This document shows positions 1 to 6,173 of a DNA stretch of 10,061 nucleotides, piece by piece; positions within the stretch are counted from its first letter, which is position 1, and each line of letters starts with the position of its first letter. Made by a program: the position numbers and the translations under genes. The stretch lies in NCBI GenBank assembly GCA_948562205.1, contig CAOYAN010000036.1, positions 1 through 10,061 of the forward strand, in the 5' to 3' direction. The notes under the pieces are model-generated. The model saw only the letters and a program-made list of their open reading frames with translations. It was not told where the DNA came from and did not search any database. This DNA is from an uncultured Clostridia bacterium (GTDB taxonomy: Bacteria; Bacillota; Clostridia; TANB77; CAG-465).

Positions 1-39
1 CATTTTTTAGTTCACTTTTGGTTATTCGGAACTATTACT

Positions 40-48
40 ATTTTATCA
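40..48 (-). promoter_or_regulatory. possible extended -10 promoter reading out of the window
   Basis: Read on the minus strand this is TGATAAAAT, an extended -10 (TG, one base, then TAAAAT), just downstream of the adhesin terminator. No good -35 is visible. A CAT at positions 1-3 would be an ATG about 35 bases downstream, so the next minus-strand gene may begin exactly at the window edge. This is a weak call because the gene itself is outside the window. Confidence 0.25.
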
Positions 49-56
49 TACTTTTT

Positions 57-97
57 AAAAAAAGAAAAGACCATTGACGAAATTACTTTGTCAACAG
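57..97 (-). terminator. Rho-independent terminator of the adhesin gene
   Basis: Minus-strand RNA from 97 to 71 folds as CUGUUGACAAA paired with AUUUCGUCAAUGG around a GUA loop (one mismatch, two G-U pairs). It is followed at 70-57 by a pyrimidine tail ending in seven T. It lies about 44 bases past the adhesin stop codon and is the second of two hairpins in a row. Confidence 0.7.
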
Positions 98-103
98 TCT
101 GAC

Positions 104-134
104 ATGATAGACTAAGTATAACTTAATCTATCAT
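104..134 (-). terminator. long hairpin just after the adhesin stop codon
   Basis: A 31-base inverted repeat: on the minus strand ATGATAGATTAAGT, loop TAT, then ACTTAGTCTATCAT, a 14-bp stem with one U-G pair. Read as plus-strand RNA the same position is a C-A mismatch, so the structure belongs to the minus transcript. No T-tract follows directly, so it probably protects the mRNA 3' end or assists the terminator at 57-97. Confidence 0.55.
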
Positions 135-140
135 TACTTA

Positions 141-3100
141 CTATCTATTATTTATTTTCTTTTTTCTAACAATACAACCTATTGCAATTATTCCCATAAC
201 TGATAAACCAAAAATTATAATATATAATAATATATTTATATCACTTGTATCTGTAACAGGTTCATATATACATTTATTTATTACTGTATATCCTGATATT
301 CTTTTCTCATAATTTTCTATATTTTCTTTTTCATCTACTCTATACTCTATTTCATTTCCATTCTCATCATATTTTGCAAGTTCAAATTCATGTCTCCAAT
401 TTGATTTTTCATCTACTACTTGTTCTGCTACTATTTTATCTTCTGATAACACTTGAAGTGTTACTTTATTTGGTCTCTTTTTATATTTATCTTCAAAATC
501 TTCCCATAATTTTATTACCTCAATTTTTACCTTATCATCTGGCACTTTAAATTTATTTTTTACTGTAAAATCATCTACAATTTCTTTTTCATAAAATTTA
601 GGTGTTTCTCCCTCATCTATATGATATTTTATTTCACTACCAGACTCATCGTATCTTGCTGCTTCAAACTCAAAACTCCAATTACTGTCCTCTGTTACTA
701 CTCCCTCACTTACTATTTCTTCTCCATTTTTTATTTGTAATACTACACTATTAGGTCTTTTTAAGGCTTTATTATCTTCATCTTCCCATACTTTCTTACC
801 TATTACTTTTATTCTTTCATCTGGATCTACATATTTATTTGTTATAGTATTTCCTACTATTTCTTTTACATAATATTTGTTATATAATTCGAAATCTCCT
901 TCATTTTCAAAATTTTCTTCGATTTCCCAATATCCTCCGCCCCAGTATTCTTCTTTTCGTTTTTCAACTTCTTCATCAATTCTATATTCTATTTTTCTTC
1001 CATCTGTTCTAAATTCTGGCAATCCTGTAAATTCATATTTCCAATCTGTGTCTTCTCTTACATATCCTTCACTTATTTTATTTTCTCCATCATATATTAA
1101 TATTTTTACAAACTTTGGTCTTAAGCCATGTTCATTTTCATTATCTTCCCATATTTTTGTTACTTCTATAGTTTTAGTTTTCAATGTATTAGTTACATTA
1201 CATCCATTATATGTATCATCATATCCTGGTACTTTCACTTCTTCTACAGTATATTCATATTCTTCTAAATTGTCATTTTTATATATTGGTACATCTTCAA
1301 ATTTATATTTCCAGTTATTATCTCCTGTTACTTCACATCTTCTATATTCTATTCCATCTTGTAACAATTTTATTATTACACTTTCTGGTCTTGTACTATA
1401 TCTATTCCATTCATCATTCCATGTTTTTTCTCCACTTATATCCTTTCCTGATAATGTGTTTATAATATCATATCCATCATATGTTGCTTCATAATATGGT
1501 ACTTTTTCTTCTTCTACTCTATATTCATACTTTTCTAAATTACTATTTTTATATACTGGTATATCTCTAAAACCATATTCCCAGTTATCATCCACTGTTA
1601 CTTCACATCTTTCATATTCTACTCCATCTTGCAATAATTTTACTATTATACTTTTTGGCCTTTTACTATTTTTGTTATTACTATCTTTCCATATTTTTTT
1701 ACCTACTATATCTTTTTTTCTATTTTCTTCCTTATAAATTTTTACATTTACTTGGTTCGAGTATATTCCCTCTATATTATCTATTACAGTACCTAGCGGA
1801 TCTTTTGCTCTCCAATTCGTACTAAACATATTATTTGCTGATGTAGTTAGTGTTCTATCTTCTGAAGCTCTCATATTTACTAATACATATACTAGATCAT
1901 TACTTGCAAGTTCCATTTCGCTTCCATCTTCTTTATATCTTAAGTCTACACATATTGATTTTACTAAAGATTTGTCAGTAGTTTCGGTTAATAATTTCCA
2001 CTTACTACTTTCTTCTGTAAGTTTTCCAGGATTTATTTTATCTGAGTAATATACTATTGGGAAATATCCTTTTGACTTAGCATATGTTGTATCTACTCCT
2101 AAAAATTCTCCTCTCCAACCATCACTTATTTCATTTCCTTCACTATCTAATATAGTCTCTAAATTATCATATATTATAAGATCTTTTAAACGGTTTGTTC
2201 CTGTTGCTACTCTAAGTTTATATGTATACTCACTTCCTGCTGTTGCATATGATGTTTCACTTACAAATTTTCCTTTTGTTAAATCTGTTCTTACTTGTTT
2301 TATTACTGATTGCTTAGATGATACAATATGATTTATGTTTAAATCTATAAAATCATATGCTACATTTTCATCTATATTTCCATCATTGTCTATATCATTT
2401 GCTAGTGGATCATATTTTCCATTATCAGCTATACTAGCACTATATTGATACTCTTGATTTCCCCACATAGCATATATATAATTTCTATAACTTGTTCCAT
2501 ACTCTGCTATACTATTATATGGTATTTCTACTTTTAATCTGGTATTAAATGTTATTAAAGAAGATTTCTCTATCAAATAATAACTCCAATCTATTTCACT
2601 TAAATTATATGTTACACTTACCTTAGTTCTACCACTATTTTTGTAATTATAGTCTATATCTACTTGAGTATTTTTCTTTATATACTTTAGAAAATCTTTA
2701 TAATCAATAAATCTTGTTCCATCTTTTAATAATAAATGTTCTAAATCTTTAAGAAGCATAAGACATCCAATACTATTTATAATTTCCTCTTTATTACTTA
2801 CAATATTGGTTCCACTTGGTAATATATAATATTGCTTTATTATACAATCCTTGTCAACATCAAAATACTCTATTTGAATAGAACTAGATAATTTATACTC
2901 TGCTTCATATTTTTCTTTCTTTACAATATTCTTTAAAGATCCTGAATTTGCAATATTAGTACTAAGTTTAAAACTACTATTTTTAACTACATTTGTTATT
3001 TCACTAGCTCTTTGAATATAGGATCCATATGTTTCAATATCATATTTTGCAATTTCATCTTTATTAAAAGAATAATAATCTTTAATTGTTGATTTGTTAT

Positions 3101-4859
3101 CTAAAACTCTAGTTCCATTATTATCTTTTTTATATACTTGTAAATTTGCAAAATTATATAATTTTCCTATATTATAATCTTTTGTATATATATCTATATA
3201 TGCAAGAATAGCAAAAAGTGTATTCTTGTTATATAATGTTTTATCTAAATCTTTTATTACTAATTTTATTCCTACTATATCTTCTCTATTAAAAATCAGT
3301 TCCTCACTACTATCCTTTGTAACTCCTTCACTATATGTTACATATTCATTTGTATTTTTATATCTTACTTGTACTTCATACTTATATCCTATTAACTTAT
3401 CTCCTATATATCCAATATATTTATTATCTGTATAAAATACTGGTATTTCTATTTTTGTAAAATTATATTCATCATCTTTAAGTCTTGTTATATCTCCATT
3501 TTTTCTTGTTATATATAATAGATCATCTCCAATTTCCACATCCATTATACTATCTGTATAAAATGCAAAAGCGTTAAGATGATAGCATATATTAAATCCA
3601 TTTTTCTCAAGTTCTTGACCATTTATATTAATTGCATTTGAATACTTTCCAATCCAATATAGACTTCCATTATATTCAAAATCTAAATCTTTTAAACTTG
3701 CACTACTCTCTACTTGTGAAAGTTTTTGTATTTCTCTTTCATCTTCATATCTTCCCCAAAGCTGTGCAGTGCTTGTTACTATATCCCCCTCATTATATCT
3801 ACTTTTAGGATAAGCTACATAATATTTGTTTTTATATTGTAAATAATAATATGTTTTATCTTCATTAGGCTTTATTTCTGAAAAATAGATTCCATATAAA
3901 ATACATCCCTCAGGTATCATCATTTTTATACAAGAACTATCATAGTTTATTTCTTTATTAATAGATCTATTATTTATATCCAAAGCTCCTATAACGCCAT
4001 TTTTAGTATTAGTATTAATATTAAAACTATAACTAACAAAATAGTAATCATTTAACATATTTTCTATTTTTTCATAATCTGCTCTTGGTGCTACTTCTGA
4101 ACTCATTTTTAAAGTGTACTCTTCCTTTAATGAAGTATAGTGAAAATTACATATATTTGACTCTTTTACAATTATATTTTCTGAATTTTCTATATTTTCT
4201 TTTATTTTTGCCATAAATTCTAATTCTGTTTTTATTTTAAATCTAGGTTCTAAATTATATACTATTTGTATTGTTCCCTCAAAATGTTCATTTAATTCTA
4301 ATATTTCATTATTTGTAAAAGTATATATATTATTATTCATATCATATCTATAACTAAAATCATATTCTTTAATTTCTTTTTGTTCATCATCTGCAGTTAT
4401 TATTACCTTTTTACTCAACCAATTTTCATAAGAATTAGGGCTAGTTGGAGTATAATTTATATTATATTCACTCAAATTACTTTTAGATATTCCTGGTATT
4501 TCTATTACTATTTCACCTGGCTGATACTCTTTTCCTGTTGTACATGCATAATTTATTTGCATACATAATTGTTTTGTCTCATTACTATTTGTTGCATTCC
4601 ATGTAAATTCTGTTATAGCCTTGTTTGGTGTATCACTGCCTCTATCATACATTACTAGCCCAATACTCCAATTTTCATCTGATATTTCTCTTACTTCTAA
4701 TGCATTTGTTTTGTTTATATTCTTTACTGTTATTGTTATCATTGTACTTATTAAAAATACCCAAAGCATTATTGTTAATATTGATATTTTTCTCTTTGCC
4801 TTATTTTTTCTTCTTTCTTTAACCTCAATTTTTGGATTATTGTTTTTTATTTTTTCCAT
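141..4859 (-). CDS. giant Cna B-type repeat surface adhesin (1572 aa)
   Basis: Likely cell-surface adhesin or stalk protein. Residues 1-24 are strongly basic and 25-45 are hydrophobic, a signal peptide with a long n-region; cleavage after TNA near residue 53 is plausible. Residues about 60-1045 match nothing I can name. Inside lie a calcium-loop-like DIDNDGNID (822-830) and, near 870-890, a stretch resembling the YTY-type strands of DUF11/isopeptide adhesin domains. Five Cna B-type domains follow, with conserved Trp at 1057, 1147, 1237, 1358 and 1452. Each keeps the Lys two residues before that Trp, a Y-x-V/I-x-E acid and a late Asn, the residues that form intramolecular isopeptide bonds in this family. 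The tail is PVTDT (1534-1538), a membrane helix (about 1543-1564) and RKKKINNR: the layout of a sortase substrate but without LPxTG. The ATG is preceded by AGGAGG (4871-4876) at 11 bases. Sure of the family; ligand unknown. Confidence 0.9.
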   Translation of the reverse strand: MEKIKNNNPKIEVKERRKNKAKRKISILTIMLWVFLISTMITITVKNINKTNALEVREISDENWSIGLVMYDRGSDTPNKAITEFTWNATNSNETKQLCMQINYACTTGKEYQPGEIVIEIPGISKSNLSEYNINYTPTSPNSYENWLSKKVIITADDEQKEIKEYDFSYRYDMNNNIYTFTNNEILELNEHFEGTIQIVYNLEPRFKIKTELEFMAKIKENIENSENIIVKESNICNFHYTSLKEEYTLKMSSEVAPRADYEKIENMLNDYYFVSYSFNINTNTKNGVIGALDINNRSINKEINYDSSCIKMMIPEGCILYGIYFSEIKPNEDKTYYYLQYKNKYYVAYPKSRYNEGDIVTSTAQLWGRYEDEREIQKLSQVESSASLKDLDFEYNGSLYWIGKYSNAININGQELEKNGFNICYHLNAFAFYTDSIMDVEIGDDLLYITRKNGDITRLKDDEYNFTKIEIPVFYTDNKYIGYIGDKLIGYKYEVQVRYKNTNEYVTYSEGVTKDSSEELIFNREDIVGIKLVIKDLDKTLYNKNTLFAILAYIDIYTKDYNIGKLYNFANLQVYKKDNNGTRVLDNKSTIKDYYSFNKDEIAKYDIETYGSYIQRASEITNVVKNSSFKLSTNIANSGSLKNIVKKEKYEAEYKLSSSIQIEYFDVDKDCIIKQYYILPSGTNIVSNKEEIINSIGCLMLLKDLEHLLLKDGTRFIDYKDFLKYIKKNTQVDIDYNYKNSGRTKVSVTYNLSEIDWSYYLIEKSSLITFNTRLKVEIPYNSIAEYGTSYRNYIYAMWGNQEYQYSASIADNGKYDPLANDIDNDGNIDENVAYDFIDLNINHIVSSKQSVIKQVRTDLTKGKFVSETSYATAGSEYTYKLRVATGTNRLKDLIIYDNLETILDSEGNEISDGWRGEFLGVDTTYAKSKGYFPIVYYSDKINPGKLTEESSKWKLLTETTDKSLVKSICVDLRYKEDGSEMELASNDLVYVLVNMRASEDRTLTTSANNMFSTNWRAKDPLGTVIDNIEGIYSNQVNVKIYKEENRKKDIVGKKIWKDSNNKNSKRPKSIIVKLLQDGVEYERCEVTVDDNWEYGFRDIPVYKNSNLEKYEYRVEEEKVPYYEATYDGYDIINTLSGKDISGEKTWNDEWNRYSTRPESVIIKLLQDGIEYRRCEVTGDNNWKYKFEDVPIYKNDNLEEYEYTVEEVKVPGYDDTYNGCNVTNTLKTKTIEVTKIWEDNENEHGLRPKFVKILIYDGENKISEGYVREDTDWKYEFTGLPEFRTDGRKIEYRIDEEVEKRKEEYWGGGYWEIEENFENEGDFELYNKYYVKEIVGNTITNKYVDPDERIKVIGKKVWEDEDNKALKRPNSVVLQIKNGEEIVSEGVVTEDSNWSFEFEAARYDESGSEIKYHIDEGETPKFYEKEIVDDFTVKNKFKVPDDKVKIEVIKLWEDFEDKYKKRPNKVTLQVLSEDKIVAEQVVDEKSNWRHEFELAKYDENGNEIEYRVDEKENIENYEKRISGYTVINKCIYEPVTDTSDINILLYIIIFGLSVMGIIAIGCIVRKKKINNR
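270..1712 (-). repeat. five tandem Cna B-type domain repeats
   Basis: The repeats encode adhesin residues about 1050-1530. The spacing of the conserved Trp codons is 90, 90, 121 and 94 residues. Repeats 1 (about 1455-1712) and 2 (about 1185-1442) are near copies at DNA and protein level (both contain LLQDG, RCEV and YKN-NLE), which indicates a recent 270-bp duplication. Repeat 3 carries an extra stretch of about 30 residues rich in Gly, Trp, Glu and Tyr before its last strand. Repeats 4 and 5 resemble each other more than they resemble 1 and 2 (both have Y-DE-G-EI-Y). Confidence 0.88.
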
Positions 4860-4902
4860 ATATCTTTTTTCCTCCTATTCTTTATTTTTCTCCTACTTTT
4901 AT

Positions 4903-4930
4903 ATAATAACCATTTTTAAAAAATTTTGAA
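4903..4930 (-). promoter_or_regulatory. probable promoter of the adhesin gene
   Basis: On the minus strand TTCAAA (4925-4930), 16 bases, TATTAT (4903-4908). The -10 is good and the -35 is weak (4 of 6), as expected of a promoter that needs an activator. It leaves a leader of roughly 35-40 bases containing AGGAGG at 4871-4876. The upstream edge of the -35 touches the direct repeats at 4930-4965. Confidence 0.5.
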
Positions 4931-4965
4931 TGACTTATTGTACAGAAATACATGACCTATTGTAC
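4930..4965 (-). promoter_or_regulatory. paired direct repeat, likely activator operator
   Basis: Two 14-bp copies, on the minus strand GTACAATAGGTCAT (4952-4965) and GTACAATAAGTCAT (4930-4943), differ at one base and start 22 bp apart, about two helical turns. The proximal copy ends at the -35 of the adhesin promoter. Two direct repeats 21-22 bp apart next to a weak -35 is the layout bound by LytTR-family response regulators (AgrA, VirR and ComE types). The repeat sequence itself does not closely match a consensus I know, so the regulator is inferred. Confidence 0.5.
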
Positions 4966-4985
4966 TTGCTTTTAAACATAAAAAT

Positions 4986-5012
4986 CACTGGTACTATCAT
5001 CTAGTATCAGTG
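4986..5012 (-). terminator. hairpin at the end of the 39-aa gene, probable terminator
   Basis: CACTGATACT, loop AGATGAT, AGTACCAGTG on the minus strand (10-bp stem, one A-C mismatch) is followed by ATTTTTATGTTT. The stop codon of the 39-residue gene (5007-5009) lies in the first arm. As plus-strand RNA the mismatch becomes a G-U pair and the tail is UAUAUAUUUUA, so a plus-strand role cannot be excluded, although no plus-strand gene is visible here. Confidence 0.5.
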
Positions 5013-5126
5013 TATATATTTTATAGCATAGTAGCCCCTTGTTATTTCATCTTTTTCTGTGTTTTTAAAAATTACTTGTGTGTGTGTATGTAGTTTAATC
5101 ATACTTTTACTTATTTTAGTTACCAT
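5007..5126 (-). CDS. 39-aa small protein of unknown function with its own promoter
   Basis: The product begins MVTKISKSMIKLHTHTQ and ends GYYAIKYIH; it is basic, His/Tyr-rich and has no membrane segment. I do not recognise it. The start at 5126 is chosen because AAAGGG (5135-5140) lies 8 bases upstream and a 17-spaced promoter (5166-5194) puts the transcript start near 5159. The longer reading back to 5240 would begin inside the preceding terminator, and the ATG at 5150 would have almost no leader. The stop codon lies within a hairpin followed by a T-rich run, so promoter, ribosome site, frame and terminator fit in about 210 bp. It could be a regulatory or toxin-like micropeptide, but nothing in the sequence proves either. 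A (TG)5 run (5077-5087) encodes the HTHT part. Confidence 0.6.
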   Translation of the reverse strand: MVTKISKSMIKLHTHTQVIFKNTEKDEITRGYYAIKYIH

Positions 5127-5165
5127 AATCATTTCCCTTTCTATAGTCATTTTGATTACAATTTT

Positions 5166-5194
5166 ATTGTAACACTTATATATTCTTTTTTCAA
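5166..5194 (-). promoter_or_regulatory. sigma-A-type promoter of the 39-aa gene
   Basis: Minus strand TTGAAA (5189-5194), 17-base spacer, TACAAT (5166-5171); each hexamer matches 5 of 6. It starts about 20 bases after the terminator at 5214-5237, so the micro-gene is an independent unit. Transcription should start near 5159, giving a leader of about 33 bases. Confidence 0.65.
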
Positions 5195-5207
5195 GTGATT
5201 TTTGACA

Positions 5208-5237
5208 GAAAAAGACTCCAGTTTTTACACTAGAGTC
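5208..5237 (-). terminator. Rho-independent terminator upstream of the 39-aa gene
   Basis: Minus-strand GACTCTAG, loop TGTAAAAA, CTGGAGTC, then TTTTTCTG. The 8-bp stem closes completely with one U-G pair on the minus strand and has a C-A mismatch on the plus strand. It ends a transcript coming from the 5241-5407 region, either the 3' end of the 79-aa gene mRNA or a separate small RNA. Confidence 0.8.
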
Positions 5238-5240
5238 CAA

Positions 5241-5407
5241 AACTTACTTTTTAAAAGGACAATATAATTTTTTTTACTGCCCTCACAGACTTCATCGCTG
5301 ATATCAAGACATAATCGAGTAAACAACAATGTTTTTAACATGCTATATTTCACGATTACTTATTGGAATATATGGTAGAGAAATTGTAACACTTTTCTCA
5401 ATTAACT
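5241..5407 (-). other. intergenic region, possible long 3' UTR, small RNA or relic
   Basis: These 167 bases lie between the 79-aa gene and its apparent terminator. Part of the stretch (about 5275-5330) is visibly richer in G and C than the surrounding DNA. An inverted repeat GAGAAA...TTTCTC (5379-5396) follows the gene and contains a 12-mer, ATTGTAACACTT (5383-5394), also present at the -10 of the 39-aa gene (5166-5177). A 38-codon frame (5225-5341) starting MLKTLLFTRLCLDI runs to a stop in the terminator loop but has no ribosome binding site. No known riboswitch was recognised. Confidence 0.35.
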
Positions 5408-5647
5408 TTATAAATAATAAAGATTTTTACCACTATTTGATTTAACAAGCAACATTTTAAGATCTACCATATATCTTAAAACTTCTTCAAAAGTAAGTGA
5501 AAAATCATCATTTCTTCCATAAACCCGATATGTTCCACCTTTTTCCTTATACTCATTAAAAAGAAAAATTTCACTACATCCTTGATTATTACTAACGACC
5601 TCTTTAATAAGGTTAATAGCATCAGCCTTTAAAATAATGTCGCCCAT
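5408..5647 (-). CDS. 79-aa protein of unknown function
   Basis: The product starts MGDIILKADAINLIKEVV and ends GKNLYYL. It is soluble, with no signal peptide. The order helix (about 7-19), middle part, helix (about 52-65), then a strand pair ending in YYL would fit a small winged-helix fold, but I see no family motif and do not claim DNA binding. The ATG at 5645-5647 has a strong AAGGAG site (5657-5662) at 9 bases. A near-consensus promoter (5714-5742) and a leader of about 60 bases with a GNRA-loop hairpin precede it. The upstream gene ends at a terminator (5795-5813), so this is its own unit. The first plausible terminator after it is about 170 bases further on (5208-5237). No close partner gene suggests a function. 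Confidence 0.75.
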   Translation of the reverse strand: MGDIILKADAINLIKEVVSNNQGCSEIFLFNEYKEKGGTYRVYGRNDDFSLTFEEVLRYMVDLKMLLVKSNSGKNLYYL

Positions 5648-5693
5648 AATTATGGTCTCCTTTCTATTTAAAAATTTAAATTTAAATTTTATT

Positions 5694-5709
5694 CCAGCCT
5701 CACGGCCAA
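5694..5709 (-). other. 5'-terminal mRNA hairpin with GUGA tetraloop
   Basis: Minus-strand RNA UUGGCC-GUGA-GGCUGG forms a 6-bp stem (three G-U pairs) closed by C-G on a GNRA tetraloop. With the -10 at 5714-5719 the transcript should start near 5707, putting this hairpin at the very 5' end of the 79-aa gene mRNA, where such structures often protect against decay. An AAATTT triple repeat fills much of the rest of the leader. Confidence 0.4.
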
Positions 5710-5713
5710 TCTC

Positions 5714-5742
5714 ATTATAGCAATAAAATATTTTTTAGTCAA
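5714..5742 (-). promoter_or_regulatory. strong sigma-A-type promoter of the 79-aa gene
   Basis: Minus strand TTGACT (5737-5742), 17-base spacer, TATAAT (5714-5719): 5 of 6 and 6 of 6 matches. Its spacing and sequence make it one of the best promoters in the window. Confidence 0.8.
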
Positions 5743-5781
5743 CATATTTTTATACATTTTTTAAATTTTTTATAAAATTAG

Positions 5782-5813
5782 AGCAAAAATATAAGCAGAG
5801 AAAATTTCTCTGC
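5782..5813 (-). terminator. terminator of the GH13/cysteine-rich operon
   Basis: Perfect GCAGAGAAA...TTTCTCTGC inverted repeat (5795-5813) followed on the minus strand by TTATATTTTTGC. It begins directly after the TAG stop codon (5814-5816) of the 103-aa gene. Confidence 0.7.
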
Positions 5814-6125
5814 CTATATTAGTCCTTCATCTTCAAAATATGGACATTTCCTTAGTGCTTCTTTATCTACATTACACTCACCAGGACAAAATATCCATGA
5901 ACATTTTTTGCAATCCTCATCACAGTGCCAAAATTCAGGCATATCATCTGCATTTTGAAATGAATAAGCTATAAGGGTTTTTACAGCCTCAAAAAATTCT
6001 TCTTCGCTTACACAAGAATTGTTCTTATGAGTTATATACTCCTTTGCAATAACACATGCTTCTTTAATTCCACCATGAAAATACTTGTTACTCTTTATTA
6101 TATACTCTAACATTTTTCTCTTCAT
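5814..6125 (-). CDS. 103-aa cysteine-rich protein, probable metal-binding, unknown function
   Basis: I do not recognise a named family. The N-terminal two thirds looks helical, with no signal peptide or membrane segment. The C-terminal third holds a dense cluster: His67, Cys68, Cys72, Cys75, Cys80, Cys84 and Cys94, within HCDEDCKKC, FCPGEC and KCPYF, plus Cys24 and Cys38 earlier. Cys spacings of 3, 2, 4 and 3 residues suggest a zinc knuckle or an iron-sulfur site; sequence alone does not decide which. The ATG (6123-6125) has a GGAGG site (6132-6136) at 6 bases. It lies 59 bases after the GH13 gene with a hairpin but no promoter or T-tract between them, so it is probably cotranscribed with that enzyme. 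A terminator touches its stop codon. Whether it acts with the glucanase is inference from position only. Confidence 0.75.
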   Translation of the reverse strand: MKRKMLEYIIKSNKYFHGGIKEACVIAKEYITHKNNSCVSEEEFFEAVKTLIAYSFQNADDMPEFWHCDEDCKKCSWIFCPGECNVDKEALRKCPYFEDEGLI

Positions 6126-6150
6126 AATATGCCTCCATTTTTTAAGTGTC

Positions 6151-6173
6151 TCCCCCTTAAACTTAAAGGGGGA
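6151..6173 (-). other. GC-rich intergenic hairpin inside the GH13 operon
   Basis: A perfect 8-bp stem, TCCCCCTT and AAGGGGGA, with a 7-base loop. It is strikingly GC-rich for this DNA. No T-tract follows on either strand, so it is not a standard terminator. Sitting 11 bases past the GH13 stop and before the next ribosome site, it could be a processing or 3'-stabilising element that sets different levels of the two products. Confidence 0.5.

Noticed and set aside
877..1494. Plus-strand open frames inside the adhesin gene (also 1211-1465, 3226-3435, 4380-4568, 4621-4929)
   Set aside because: They lie antisense to a clearly coding 4.7-kb gene, their Ser/Phe/Tyr/Leu-rich composition reflects its AT-rich codons, and they lack ribosome sites and promoters.
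5077..5087. (TG)5 run as a phase-variation microsatellite
   Set aside because: Five units is too short for frequent slippage, and it simply encodes alternating His and Thr codons in the micro-gene.
5127..5240. Longer 77-codon version of the micro-gene starting at 5240
   Set aside because: Its first codons lie in a Rho-independent terminator hairpin and its promoter would be inside the frame. The 39-codon start at 5126 has a ribosome site and lies downstream of the promoter.
5225..5341. 38-codon minus-strand frame beginning MLKTLLFTRLCLDI
   Set aside because: There is no ribosome binding site or promoter at proper spacing, and the stop falls in the terminator loop. It may be a relic but cannot be supported as a gene.
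5379..5396. GAGAAA...TTTCTC inverted repeat as terminator of the 79-aa gene
   Set aside because: It has only a six-bp AU-rich stem and no T-run after it on the minus strand. The better terminator is at 5208-5237.
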